Source: Garcia nutans
Taxonomy: Eukaryota > Streptophyta > Magnoliopsida > Malpighiales > Euphorbiaceae
Direction: 5' to 3'
Assembly: GCA_947685225.1 (NCBI GenBank)
Contig: CANTUV010000035.1
Coordinates: forward strand, 4,099,501 to 4,163,500
Length of the DNA: 64,000 nucleotides
Of this stretch, positions 1-13,134 are shown one piece after another (position 1 is the stretch's first letter; each line of letters opens with the position of its first letter). A model generated the notes under the pieces. It made no database searches and was not told the origin of the DNA. It saw nothing but the letters and a program-made list of their open reading frames with translations. The translations under genes were made by a program, and so were the position numbers.

Positions 1-3000
1 AAATTTTATTTTTTTTATAAATGATAATAAGAGAATTAAATAACGTGTATAGAAATTATAAAGATTATAATTTACAATTTAAATACAAAAATCAAATTTA
101 TTCTTTATTTTAAATATAAAAAAATCAAGAATTTATTAAATTTTTATTTTTATTTTATTGTATTAACTATTTATTATATAAAATTTAGGATATATAAAAA
201 TCATTCAAAATGCTCTTATACTTTAAGTCTATAATTAATATATTAATCATATTACACTCTTTGGTTCACAAATTAATCAATTTATTATCAACTTTGATAT
301 TGACATAATATAAATTTAGGTAGTTAAGTAATTAAAATACACGGACAATTTATTAATTTTAAAGTTTTAAAATCTTTATTTAACTTTATAATATGTTTTT
401 AATAAATGAAGTGGAATTCGTGTAATGAATTTATGGTATTTTATTTTAATTTTAAAGTAAATATACTTAATATATTTATTATATGAAAAATAAATATTTT
501 AAATTAAATTCAATAAATTTATTATAAATTTATCTTTCAATAAATGATATTTTATATAATAAAATATTATTTTAGATTATATAGTAGTTGTAATATATAA
601 TTAAAAGTGGCATGATTATAAATACACTGGAAGGGCCACAGTCAAGTCTCATTCACAGTAAGAGACACTCAATTAGGGCCTTTGAAATTTGGCGTCAATC
701 AACAGCTTTAAGTCTTTAACACAAACAAAAATAAAAATAATAATAATAAAAAGAAGAAAATAAAAAAAAAAAAGTTTGCACCTCTCATTATTAATATTTT
801 CACTATTTCATATTTTTCTTTGATTGATGTTCTTTTATATTCCAAAGACAAAAAGACACCAAACATTCGCATTTATTCCATTTTAGGAAACACTCTCTCT
901 CATTAAATATTTAAAACAAATACTTAAAATATATTTTTTTAAATATGAAAATAATTTTTTTTAAATATTAAAATAAATTTTTTTTGTTTTAAATATTTCT
1001 TAAACATAAAAATAATAATTTCCATGAGATTTAAATTCTGACTTTTTTCTTTAAAATAGTCTCGCATTATCATTATGATAAGATATATATATTTATATAT
1101 TTAAATATTAAGAGGATGAGATGAGATCGAGAGTTTATCACTTGTTTTATAATATTTTTCATCGATTCTTTCTTTATTTTGAGTTTATTTATAATGAACA
1201 TATTGTAATGGTAAATTAATATTTTCTCTATTTTTGAATTGATTGACATATTTTCTTTTTTATTTATTTTAAATTATATTTCTTCATTATTTGAATAAAT
1301 TAATTTTTTAAAGAATTTAATAAATTAGTTAATATGTAAAATTTTAATAATATTCATATTTAATATGATTTATTAAAAATATTTAACGAGTTTATTTCAT
1401 ATTAAAATATGATGTAGTAAAATTATATTTTTTATATATTAAAATATAATTTAATAATAATTATGTATTTTCTAGGTAATAATAAATTTATAATCAATTT
1501 TTTTTATTATATTTTAATATTAAAATATATATATATATATATATATATTTAATTTTTATAAAATAAACATATGTTTTAAAAATATTAATAAATAAATGAC
1601 ATAACAGAGAGGGAAAAATAGTTGTGTTTCGTAGATCCGATGCAAAAGAAAGGATCTAAGGAGAGAGTCTTCAAACTGCTACTTGACAGACTCACTTTTA
1701 TTTGTTCCCTTCATATCTGGACTTCTTTCCCATTCTGGTAATTGCCAATGCTCTTCTTTCCCTTTTTTTACTTTTATGTTTAATATATATATACTATTAA
1801 TATTTTCTTTTTTCTTTTTCTTTTTTTTAAATAAATCTTCTATATATTTTAATTAAAAAAAGAAAATTTAGCTAATTATAATATATATATAGCAGTTATC
1901 AAGTAATAAAATAAAAAATAAAACCAGCAAGACATGGTTTAATGATCAAAATTTTATATTATTTGTGTTTAAATCTTAATATTCGTTCTCTACATATAAT
2001 TAATAAAAAAAATTCTATAATAAAAATGGCATAATAAATGCCCAACTTGGCAACATTAATTATTCAGTATACTTATTTGACAGTTTTGTTTATGCCTATT
2101 TCAAGATACAAAAATATCATATAAATTAATTTCATCGAATAAAAAAAATTATGTATTAAAAAAATTAAAATAATTATTTTTCTAATATATTTAATATATA
2201 AAAAAAATTTAATTCTAATCAATTTAATTCATTTAACATTACCCTTTAAAATATTATATACATACAAATTAATATAATACTCAATTGATTAATTAAATAA
2301 AAAATAGTAAGAATATTTGCACAAATTTCATGAAATATTAAATAGCATTAACAATCTACCATCCATCCTTGTTCTAAAAATGGAATAATATTTCTAGGTT
2401 CATTAAAAAAATAAATCAAGGATTTTGACTTGCGTGTTTAGTTGCTGAACCTTTCATTTAGTTAGCCAAATTAATAATTAATTAATTAATTAAATTTTAA
2501 TAATAATAAAAACAACGGAATTCACGTGGTAACAACATAGCAGACGTGTCAACTATGAATAAAATATTAGAAAAAAAAAGGAACCAACTTTATACTTAAT
2601 TATTAAATTAACTTTGCCCTAATTAAAATAATTGTGCAATGACGACCGACATGACGAAAATTGCACTTTGTATTATATATATATATATATGTGCACTGCA
2701 CTTATCTATCATAGACTCATAGTAATAATAATAATTAATTATTATTGTTTATTATATGATAACGATAGACTTTTGATATGCATTATATATTTACTTATTA
2801 AATCATTGGACCACTAAAACTTAATTAGTTTAATGAATGGTCTATTGTTGTATAAATGGAACGCCGTAGACACTACTTCCTCGTACATTTGTTGAGATAA
2901 CTGTCCTATTTGTCAATAATACATTCATTTTTTTTAAACAAATTTGTCATTGAAAATTAATAGTAAAAAATATTAATAACAATTCAGAAATATTAAAATA

Positions 3001-4850
3001 TTTTAGGATAATAAAACTAAAATTAGTTTAAATTGGAAGGAGAATAAATCTAGGTTTCATTTTTATATCTCATCATATCTACTTATAAAAAAATATAAAA
3101 ATACTGAAAAAAAATAAAACTATAGATGAACATATAGATCAAATCAATCTAATTTAATTATTATTTTAATTAATTTGATTGATCATATTAGTTTAAATTA
3201 AATAATTAATTTTAATTTAAAATTTTAATAAATTAATATTATTTGTCAATTTCAGTTTGTATATTTTATAAGTAAAAATTGATCAAATTTAATTAATATT
3301 AATTAATTTTATAATTTTTTATTTTAAATAATTAATTTTTCAAAATAAAATTTTTAACTCAGATTTAGAATAATCGGTTTAACAATTCTTAAAAACTTAT
3401 CAAACCAATAAATGCCCATAAAAAAACATAAATATAGTGGCTTTAATTGAATGGTGTTAAAACAATATATAAAAAGCATATGTATTAAAAAAAAAAAAAA
3501 GGAATTGTAAACTCTGAAAGGGCAGAAAAGAAGCCAAATCAGAGTTACAGTATTTGAGGGGCTTTAAAAAGTCATTTTCCTCGGAGAAAACTGACAAGGT
3601 TAAACCTTAAGTGAAGGCTCGCACATTACGCTGCTTTTGGTGTATAACTCTATGAATCTCTCTCTCTCTCTCTCTCTCTTATCTTTGTTATATTATATAT
3701 AATATAATACAAATCAAAGTCTGTGACAGTGTCCTTTGCTTTGGGGGGTTAATATGACAAGTCTCTCTCACAATAATAGCCATGTCTGACTGCTTTTACC
3801 CAATAGAACTGATTCAAAGGACACTCTAGACTGTGACCATTCATCTCTATCCCCTCATATTCCAAATACCTATTCCCCATTTCCTATAATTTTTCCCTAT
3901 TTTTATATTTCACCCTTAAATTTCTCTTTTTTATTAATTAACTTTTTTTATAATTAATCGGTGATAAATAATTTTTTCAAAAGTTATTTAAATAAAAACA
4001 TGGTAATATAATTTAATAATAAAATTTTAATTATAAATTAATTAAAATTAATTATATTAATTTTTTTATTCAGATAATTAAAAATTATATTTTTTTAAGA
4101 ATATAAAAATATTAAATTATTTTAAATTATTTTTTAAAAATTAACTTGAGATCTATTTTTATATTTTTTTAACTACATCTATTTTAATTAATTTAATTTT
4201 TTTAATAAGCATATCACTATGTATAATAAATAATATATATTCTATAATAAATTTAAAATTAATTCAGTCTAACTAAAAAGCAATTAAAAAAAAGAAATTA
4301 GAAAACTTCGGATTTTTCTCTGCTCTCAATGCTTTTTTTAAAAGTTATTGTTCCATCTCGTGCCACGCTTGTTTTGCTAGCATTACTCAATCGGGAAATT
4401 GAGGAATCATTACAAAGAGTTTGTCCAAAACCTTTCATGACTACACTAAGGTAAAAGCTATATGCAAACGCCAAAAATAAAATCATTCTATATAGTCCCT
4501 ATACAATACTCTTAGCCTAAAATAAAGTTATTCTTTCATAAATAAATAAATATATATATATATAATAACCAAATTATCGTATAATACCATTTATTATCAA
4601 TAAATATATATTTCTACTATATATCTTATTGGTCTGTTTGTATAACAGAGAAAATTGAAAAGTTAGAAACCTAACCATATCTTGAATTTGGTTTTTGACG
4701 CACAAAAATGCAAAAAACGCAATACCCACCATCCAAATATTATCAAAGATTACAAAAGAAAAAAGATTGATCATAGCAGTTTAGTGAGAAACTCAGAATG
4801 AATATCAAGTTATTAACTAGTTGAAAGTCGTCCTTTTGGTAGTTTGACTG
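1..4850. other. AT-rich intergenic DNA, no gene recognised
   Basis: I see no convincing coding exon, RNA gene or full mobile element here. The base composition is strongly A+T biased with many short homopolymers. Small simple repeats are present: an AT run near 1520-1548, another near 2671-2691, and a TC run at 3657-3679. Two less AT-biased islands (about 620-720 and 1620-1760) look like transcribed or promoter-type sequence but carry no recognisable exon. The last few hundred bases probably include the 3' flank of the AP2 gene. Confidence 0.6.
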
Positions 4851-5061
4851 CTGACCAACATTTCCCAGAGCATTGGAAATTTGTTTTTTAATCTCTTTCT
4901 TTCTTCCTTCTTTTTTCTTTTCCCAAATTAGTGTTGGGTTCTCTGATATAGTTGGGAAGTTCTCATTGTTCTTTACAGATGGGCAGAAGAAGTAAATTGA
5001 ATGATAGGGTGGGTGAGAATGATTGAGATTACAGAAAATGGTGGCTACTTCATTATATGGG

Positions 5062-6860
5062 TTAAGAGGGTCTCAAGAGAGAGTGGAACCCATTCTTCTG
5101 CAGCCAGTTTTGCGGAGTCCCAATTTGCTGTAGGAATCCTGATGATGCTGCAGCACTTGCAACCAACTGATGATGTTGAGGAGAATGAGGAGGAGGTCCA
5201 TATTGCCATTGTTGCTGTCGTTGTTGGTGTTGGTGGTTGTAGTGATCACCTGAAGACAGTGAAAGATCACTGCCAATTCTGCCTCCATTGCTGCTACTTG
5301 GAAACTGAATCTACAACGATTCAAATTGATACAACTTGAGTATAAAGTTTTTTAATTTCTGATTATATTTTGTCAAACTAGATATTTATATATACTCACT
5401 TGATAATTAGGTGAAAACCCATGAAACACCCGCGTCTCTCCAGACCTTCTGAATTGTCCATATCTTTGCACTTCATTTTCTGGGGATTGAATATGGGTTT
5501 GGCTAAGTTGCGTTGTTTCTGCCTCATAATACCCTTCTCGCCCACGGTCATCAATGTCGCTGTTTCTATACGGGTTGAGCTATAGGCATGAATCAATAAA
5601 AGCTATTAGCAAAATGTAAGTTATCAGAACTTTACCAGAACCCATTACTTGCTACAAGTTTCCAAATGTACCTTAGGCCTAATTCCCCGATTTCGCCAAT
5701 CAGCTTCAGCTGGCATTGATGCTGAGTGTTGATCCATTGCAACATTCTGCCTATCATTATTACTAAATCCTACAATGTTTTGCTTTGGAATGGAATTGCC
5801 TAAACTCAAATCAAGATTGTGATCTCCAACTGCAGCATTACCTGAGGATTCTAAACAACAAATATGTACCAAAAAGATAATTAATGAACAAAAAGTTCAA
5901 ACCCATTATCCATAGCCATGCATTATGAATATTGAGATATCATTAAAGAAAATCAGAAGAATCCTATTACAATTACCAGAAGAATTGACGCCATTTTCAT
6001 AAATGCTGGGATCGAAATTGGTCACTGCCTCTTTCCCATTGCACTTAATTGCAGCTTTGTCATAAGCTCTATATAGGAAGTACAAGAAATTGTATGTCAA
6101 TTAACACTCCACCAAACAACAATACAATAAGTAATAATTGATTGATTGATTTATCATTTATCATTTCTCATATCTCACACCTTGCAGCTTCAATTTCAGT
6201 ATCAAATAAGCCCAAATACACATACCTGCAAAAAGAAAAATCAAAGAAATGATAAGAGGGAGACATTATATGGTAAAAAAAGTGAGAGAGAGAGAGAGAG
6301 AGAGAGAGATAAACAAGAAATTGTCTTACTTTTTGCCTAAAAATTGGCCCATTCTGGCTTCCCATCTTCCACACTTGTGTAAGGTCACACCTCTATATTT
6401 AGAGCTTCCTCTGGGAAAACCGGTGCTTTGTCGGCGGAGTACATGCACAAACTCTTCTTTAGTAAGGTTGCTCATCTGTTACCATACAAGAATCTTCCCT
6501 TGGTAAATCATATGTTCCTTTCTTTCTTTAAAAAAAGAAAAAAAAATCTTTCTTTCTTTATTGCTTGTATTATTTATCACCATTCGTATACAATAGAGCA
6601 TCATAAAGAAAAGGAAAAGCATATCAAAGAAACAACTGTTGAAGATAAGGCAAGCACTGTTGAAGATAAGATAAAAACATAATGCAATACAAAATTCACT
6701 CACTCTCTCTTTCAATATCTATTTCTAGATTTCTCTCTCCCTAGCTCTAGCTCTCTCTCTCTTTACCTGTTTCAAGTCGTCTTCGTAATCTTCAATGTTA
6801 AAATTTATATCTGCCTCCATTCCTCTAAATTTGATAGCTGCCCTATCATATGCACTACAA

Positions 6861-6894
<34 letters not shown>

Positions 6895-7905
6895 TCTGAA
6901 GTTCAAAAATTGAAAACTTGAGTTAATAATTTGGGTTTTTGAGATTTAAAGAGAACAAAAAGAAAAGAAAAAAAAGCTATAAAATTAATAATAAACATAG
7001 TAAAAGAAGAGACCAAAAGCTCACCGAGCAGCTGCATGTGCAGTGTCAAATCCACCTATATATATTGGAATATCCAAGAAAAGAAGAAACCCAATCACAA
7101 CCCCATATCGGAAATGTTTGAACAATTCATGACATAGAAACTAAAATTTTTTTTACCAAAAATAATAATAAACATGTTGTAGCTGTAAATGTTTCAAGAT
7201 CATAATAGACTCGTACCTAGATACACTTGCTTCCCACAATCCCTGCATCAAATCATAGAAAGAAAAGAAAAGAAAAGAAATGATCAGCCAAGAAAATTTT
7301 CAAGAAAATCACTATTTATATACATATTTAATATATATAGATATTCTTTAAGAAAGCAATACCAACCATATATGTGACTCCCAGCGGCCAGTTCTCCGGT
7401 AGTAAGTGACACCACGATATTGTGAGCTTCTTGACCGGGGTCCCCGCCGGCTTTTCTTTAAAGGTTGTGAGACCTCAAGAGATTTCGGAGAACTAAGTGA
7501 GGATTCCGATTGGCAAAACTTAACTCCAACCCAGTGAGCCCGAGGAAACCCAGTCGTCCCACCTGCTCCTCCTCCATCTCCACCACCAGATGTTGCCCCC
7601 ATTTCTTGATCCTCCACCGGAAAGAACTGTCGAGTCACAGGGGGATCACTTTCTATAGACTCTTCATGGGGTACAGAAAACCCAAATATCTCACTAGTAC
7701 GCTTTTTGTTTCTTCCTCCTCTTTCAGCACTACCATCTTCATCGTCAGATCCATCCTCGATTACAACAGCAGAAGAGCTAGAATTCGAAACAGATCCGAC
7801 CCTTTTTCCCTTTTCGTCTTCACCATCGAAAGATGTTTTCTGTGAAGAACAACCTTCAGATTCATCATGTCTTCTCTGATCAGGCGAGTCATTTAAGTCC
7901 CACAT
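5062..7905 (-). CDS. AP2: APETALA2 (euAP2) transcription factor, ten exons, 524 aa
   Basis: Nuclear transcription factor of the AP2 subfamily, which specifies floral organ identity and represses flowering. Exons (plus coordinates, 5' to 3'): 7367-7905, 7217-7242, 7025-7055, 6767-6854, 6330-6475, 6181-6225, 5977-6068, 5672-5850, 5400-5579, 5062-5310. All introns are GT-AG and phases are consistent, giving 525 codons with stop. The start is the ATG at 7903-7905, giving the family-typical MWDLND N-terminus; an upstream in-frame TTG (7921-7923) is not used. Seen: an acidic SSSSAVVIEDGSDDED stretch, FPRAHW and VKFCQS, a basic KKSRRGPRSRSSQYRG region, AP2 domain 1 at about residues 162-222 (WESHIW, VYLGGFDTAHAAARAYD), AP2 domain 2 at about 254-315 (KYRGVTLHKCGRWEARMG), a repressor-type LDLSLG at 335-340, and a C-terminus ending LLRPS. 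Lengths and motifs match Arabidopsis AP2 better than TOE/RAP2.7 paralogues (inference). Post-transcriptional control by miR172 is expected from the site in the last exon. Confidence 0.95.
5133..5153 (-). promoter_or_regulatory. miR172 target site in the AP2 last exon
   Basis: On the coding (minus) strand this 21-nt stretch reads CTGCAGCATCATCAGGATTC plus C, the known miR172-complementary element of euAP2 mRNAs. It encodes AAASSGF at about residues 495-501, the expected reading frame and place near the C-terminus. In this family miR172 pairing causes translational inhibition and/or cleavage. Confidence 0.95.
6284..6309. repeat. GA dinucleotide microsatellite in AP2 intron 5
   Basis: About thirteen GA units lie between the exons at 6330-6475 and 6181-6225. 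Read on the AP2 strand this is a TC-rich tract near the middle of the intron. Likely length-polymorphic. Confidence 0.9.
6861..6893. repeat. AAT trinucleotide microsatellite in AP2 intron 3
   Basis: Eleven AAT/ATA units lie immediately upstream, in AP2 transcript sense, of the acceptor of the exon at 6767-6854. They end only a few bases from the acceptor region, so length changes alter the branch-point neighbourhood. Confidence 0.9.
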
Positions 7906-8300
7906 TTTTTTAAGATTCTTCAATAATAGAGAATATGAAACAAACCCAAGAAAGAAAAAAGAAGCAAGATTTAAATTCTCAATAAAGTAAAAGAAGAATT
8001 AAGATCATTAACATAAAAGAATAGTGATGATGGTGGCCATTACAGCAGCTAAAGAAGCTAAATGAAAGATAAAAAAAGAAACTTTCTTTAGTCCAACAAG
8101 TTCATAATAACAATAATAAAACATAAAAATGATAGACAGATAAAGAGACACAGAAGAAAGAATTAAAACCTACGACGCTGTGAGAGAAAGATAGAGAGTA
8201 GTGAGTTACAGAAAAGGTAGTAGGGGAAGAGAGGTGGGGGAGAAGAGAGATGTTTGAAGATCTTGTAAATTGTATCATTAACTGCCCAATACAGCATAGA
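7906..8300 (-). promoter_or_regulatory. AP2 5' leader and proximal upstream region
   Basis: Upstream of the AP2 start the minus strand is CT-rich (runs near 8185-8260), typical of a plant 5' untranslated leader. A possible leader-intron donor (CGTAG followed by GTTTTAATT) sits near 8170, with a T-rich stretch before 7930 that could hold the acceptor. I cannot place the transcription start or a TATA box with confidence. Confidence 0.4.
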
Positions 8301-9552
8301 CGAGGCCAGTTTGAGCTACCTTAGCCGAAACCATCATCACCCACCTTATTACTATTCTTTCTTTCTTTCTCTTTTCTCTTTTTCTTTCTATTGTGTTTGT
8401 GTTTGCCTTGTGTTTCTCTTTCTAAAAACTTGCTTCATGCATTTTTTTTCTTTGTTTTTTTAATTTTAATTTTTGTTATTAGTGAGTGTTTCAATGGCTC
8501 GTCATCATTCATCAATTTTTTTTTGCATGTTCTCTCTCTCTCTCTCTTCACAATACCCTTTATTAATTTAAAGAAATGTATGTATCAATCATAAATGTTT
8601 TGATTTTGAGTCTATTTTGGCTTTATACAGAAATATAAATAGCTTAAATATTATCTTATGTCTTTAACTGTAAAAAAAACAAAAAAAACAAATATGTATT
8701 TTAATTATTTAATTTGAACATTATTCAGTATTGGTGGGTTTAAAGCAAAACATAAGATTTGGAAAATGAGAAAAAAAAAAAAGAAAAAGAAGAAGAAGCG
8801 TCTCTTTCTTCACTAAACTTTCCCACGTTAACCAAATCGAAAAGCATCATCTTTTCTCACTAACTTATAAATAAATTATATTTTTTTTATTTTGCTTCTC
8901 TCTCTCTCTCTCTTACCCACTAATGGAAATAGACAGCACAAAAACTTAAAAGATGGCTAATTACTCAATTACCTTTATGATTGTAATTATCGTTGTTAAC
9001 ACTCTCACATCACAACTTCACAAGTCACTCTCTGTCAAGTCTTTCAAGTATTTTTTTTAATTTCACCTGGTTTTTACCATAATCAAATATGACATTTCTT
9101 GAGGGTAAAATGGGGAAAATAAAACAAATACGATAGGTAAAAAGGGTATTTTGGGAAGTTTAGTTATATTTAAAATAAAAATTAGAAAAGAGAGAGAGGG
9201 AGAGGGGTAATTGGCATCAGAAAAGGAAATGGGAATAATGTTAGAAAAAGGAAAATCTTTCCAGATAAGTCCAATCCAAGAGTACGGAAAGAGGGCCACA
9301 TTTGCCTCTTTCGTTCTTCCACTGACCAATACCCTTCCTTTGTTGTACCTCGTATTTATGATTCTTTTCTACGCCTTCCACTCTCTCATTTTGGCGCATT
9401 CCTTGCACCTTCTTTTCTTTTCCCTGTAATTCGTGTCTAAATTTTATAATATTTAATTTTTTAGAATATCAGTTGATAGTTAAAATTTAAAAATTATATA
9501 TAATTTAATTAATTTAACATATTGTAAGTTAATTATAAATAAATATTATAGG
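8301..9552. other. Intergenic DNA, CT- and A-rich, no gene
   Basis: Short CT runs (8528-8550, 8894-8916) and a slightly less AT-rich patch at 9060-9430. Open frames here are short and match nothing I recognise. It may contain distal AP2 promoter sequence. Confidence 0.5.
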
Positions 9553-9780
9553 TATAATTATATTATTAATATTTAATTTTTTTAAAATTTAATAATTAAA
9601 TTATTAAATTTTTTTAAAATATTACTTTTTATTCAATAAAATAATTTTTAATTTATAATCGGTTAAAATAACTAAATTATATATAATTTTTTAGTTTCAA
9701 CACTAAATTAATATTTTAAAAAATTAAATAATTTAATTATTAAATTTTAAAAAATTTAGACATCGATAATATAATTATAT
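9553..9780. repeat. AT-rich inverted repeat with 72-nt arms (possible old MITE)
   Basis: The left arm 9553-9624 and right arm 9709-9780 are reverse complements at about 89 percent by hand alignment, separated by an 84-nt spacer. Low sequence complexity makes chance similarity easier, but the arms share a non-trivial core (AATTTAATAATTAAATTATT). No target duplication is evident. Either a degenerate MITE or a local inverted duplication. Confidence 0.55.
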
Positions 9781-12700
9781 ATTTATTTTTTCTAATTAAA
9801 TTTATTAATTTATTTATTGAAACAATATAAATTAACATGCACGACCATTAAAAAGATGAAACACTCTCTTTTTAAAATTTTAAAATATTTTATACTTAGC
9901 TCAAATTTATGATTTGTAATTAATGCATAAAAGACTCTTAATATCTTATCTCATCTTTTAAAAATACAGACAAATATTTTTTTTATTAAAATAGCTAAAT
10001 TTTCTTAATTTTTATAAAATATAAATTGTATTTATCAATTTAAACAAATAAAGTATTATTTAAAGTTAATAAGTAAATTCTTATATTGGGAATTTATGAA
10101 CAACTAATAAGCTATACATTCCTATTTCTGAATCTATGAATGTATCAATGCTTTCTGGACCAAAACAATACATAGGCATTGTTTGTTATCATTTAATGTA
10201 AAAGAAAAGAAAGAAAGAAAATTTCCAATTAATTACTAAGTTCTTTTTTTTTTCATTTTACTAATTGGGTTCAATTAATACAATGTTTTGAAATGACTTT
10301 GACAATAATAATGCACGTTATCAAACAAATTACAATCAATTACCATTAAATTTTTCTTCAAGAATACTATTTTATTTGAATTGATGATAATCATACATAA
10401 TACACAAGTTTTCTTTAATTGGTTTTATTCATGATCTTACATTAGGTTCATGAACATCAATTGTAACAATTTTTCAATATAGAAACTTTATTTTGAGAAA
10501 ACTTTTGAATATACAAAAAGGTAAACTCTCATAGTCATCATAATTTAAACTTTCATAGTCATGACATAAAAACTATAAATGTTATAAATCATAATTTAAA
10601 CTTTTATTTTACGTTTATTTAATTAATGAAGTATTTTATAATTACAATTATCATTAATAATATTTGAATTTTTATTAATAATTTGTGTTGTACACCTCTA
10701 TCTCAATCTCAATAAATAGGAGAAATAAAAATCATTTATAACGGTTTCTCGTGCAGATTATATTATTAGTCATAAAAAAATATTAATTATAGTCACTTTA
10801 AAGAGTGGTTATTTAATAATTTTTTTATTGATTAAAAATATTTATTATAAATTTAATTATTATGAAATATATTATAATAAATATATTCTAATATTTATCC
10901 TTTTAAAAAATAAATTTCACATCAATTTATCTTCATTTTTTACATTTTCCTCTCCAACATTCGCCACAATGTTTATTTATTTATTTTATTTACTTTCTAA
11001 TACTCTTTAAAATATATATTTTTTGATATTTTCTTATATTTTAATAAAATTAATCTCAATATTTATATATATATTTTTACTAATCTTAATTTCAAAAAAC
11101 ATTTATCTAAATCTTTAAATTAAACTATTTATAAACTACCTCTCCAGTTTCCAATTGCACTAAAGCCACATTTGAATCGCTCTAAAATTGCCATCTCGAA
11201 CAGCTTGAAATCGTCTTAATTATAGAATAGTCTCCTAAACCACCATCGAATCTGACAGTTCTACAATTACCTTGGACAATTTGATTCAAATTCAAGAATT
11301 TTTTAAACTTAAACTGATGTTTTAAAGATCAAAATCGGTGTTTAAAATTCAAGAATTTTTTAAACTTAAACTGATGTTTTATAGTAGGGTGGCCTGGCTA
11401 CGAATGGTGCCAAGTTTTGTTAATTGACTGTGTTTCATTCTCAATTAGATAAATTTCGATTTGCTGGATTTAATTCTTTCTTTGCTTTTCATGATTGTGC
11501 CTCTTGTTGATTGATTGAGTTTTTATTCTTTCTTTGTTGATTATCCAGCTAGATTGTGAGTGAAGGGTCTTAAAAATTTAAATTAAAAAATTAGTAAAAA
11601 AATAAAAATAAAAATAACTAATTTTAGGTAATTTTAATTCGATTGTTTAGTTATCGAAAAGAGAAAAAGGAAAGAAGAGCATCGACGACAAAAAAAAATA
11701 AATAAGAATTATGAATAATTGTCAAATTAGGAGAAATTAATTATAAATCATTTTAATATAATTTTTAAATAAAATAATTATTTTTAATTCATTTTATTTA
11801 ATTTGATTTAGAAAATGAAAGATACATTTAATTATAAGTCATTTGATTTGTCACAACTTTATTCCAGTGGCATTTTTCATTTATAAATGATGTCTAATAT
11901 TAAAAATTAAATAATAATTATCTTAAAATATAATCATAAATATATAATTAGTTTTAGTCAATATATATTCATTTAAAAAAAGTATTCCTTTTATTTTATT
12001 TTAAATGCCATATAAAAACAATATACATAGATTAAAAAAATAATTAACCATCATAAATTTTATAAAAATTTTATTATAATTTATCTGAATACTCTTTTTC
12101 ATCTTTCATTCTATTTATTATTTTTAATAATTAATAGAGATAATATTAAAATTTTTTAATTAATGTATTTATAAATTTTTAAAAATAATATTTAAAGTGG
12201 AATAAAATTTTTTTATATGATGTTTAAAATATAATAAAGGGAGTAATTACTAATTAGTTTAATTATGAAACTAGAGAAGGAGACAGTATCAATCAAACAT
12301 TGATGTCGCAATGAAATTGTCGAATTATTGCAACTCAAAATGTCTTTCTACGTTTTTAATCTCAAAAAAATTAAAGAGACACGACTCATGTGACTTACTT
12401 ACGCAGTTAATTGGACTTCTCTGTACAATGATAAATAAATATTGAAGGAATTCGAATTTAATATATTTAGTATATTACAATAAATATGCAATTCGGTGAC
12501 AGTGTAAAGAATAATTCATGATGGTATTTTTCTTAGTATTTTGACATCAACATAGACATATATATATGTGAACTTCACGTGTAAATTTATATTCAATGGT
12601 AATGTAAAATTATTTAAGAAGTTGATATCACTAATTTTCTACAACAAAGAAATTAAGAAAATAAAATTATTTTTCTTTCTTTATTTGCTTCTTCTGTCCA

Positions 12701-13126
12701 GATACACAAAGGGAAAAAAATAATGTTCTAAAAATGTTCTTTGTTTCATTCTTTTTCTTCCCCAGATGAGTTGCAAATGGAGGCTAAAGTTTTGAAACAA
12801 ATGAAAAGATTATATTGCGGATGAGGATTTCTCATTTTAGGATTTTAGTTTGACAGCAAATATATAAGTATAAATATAGGTATTTAGGTTTTTTTTTTTT
12901 AGTAAAAATCATCATTTTAAAGCGAGTTGAATAGCACTATAAACATGATAAAATTCTTTCTTCCTACTAAATTATAATATATTTGTATATTTAAAAAATT
13001 TAACTCAAATTTTTGAATTAAGTTAAAACAGTTTCTTATATATTGATACTGAAAAAAAAAAACCTCATTGTTTTGATTCTCTTTGCCCGGCAATCCCACT
13101 TCCTCTTCTGTTTTTTAACTTTTCAT
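9781..13126. other. AT-rich intergenic DNA
   Basis: No gene or complete transposon recognised. A 37-nt segment is directly repeated at 11288-11324 and 11345-11381. The patch at 11140-11560 is less AT-rich and may be an old transcribed fragment, but its frames are broken and give no family match. Confidence 0.5.
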
Positions 13127-13134
13127 GTTATTCC

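Noticed and set aside
5001..5339. 112-codon plus-strand frame over the AP2 last exon
   Set aside because: It is antisense to AP2 exon 10, whose sense frame carries the conserved C-terminus and the miR172 site.
7903..7923. AP2 start at the upstream TTG giving six extra residues (MKNLKK)
   Set aside because: The codon at 7921-7923 is TTG on the coding strand. The ATG at 7903-7905 gives the canonical MWDLND start.
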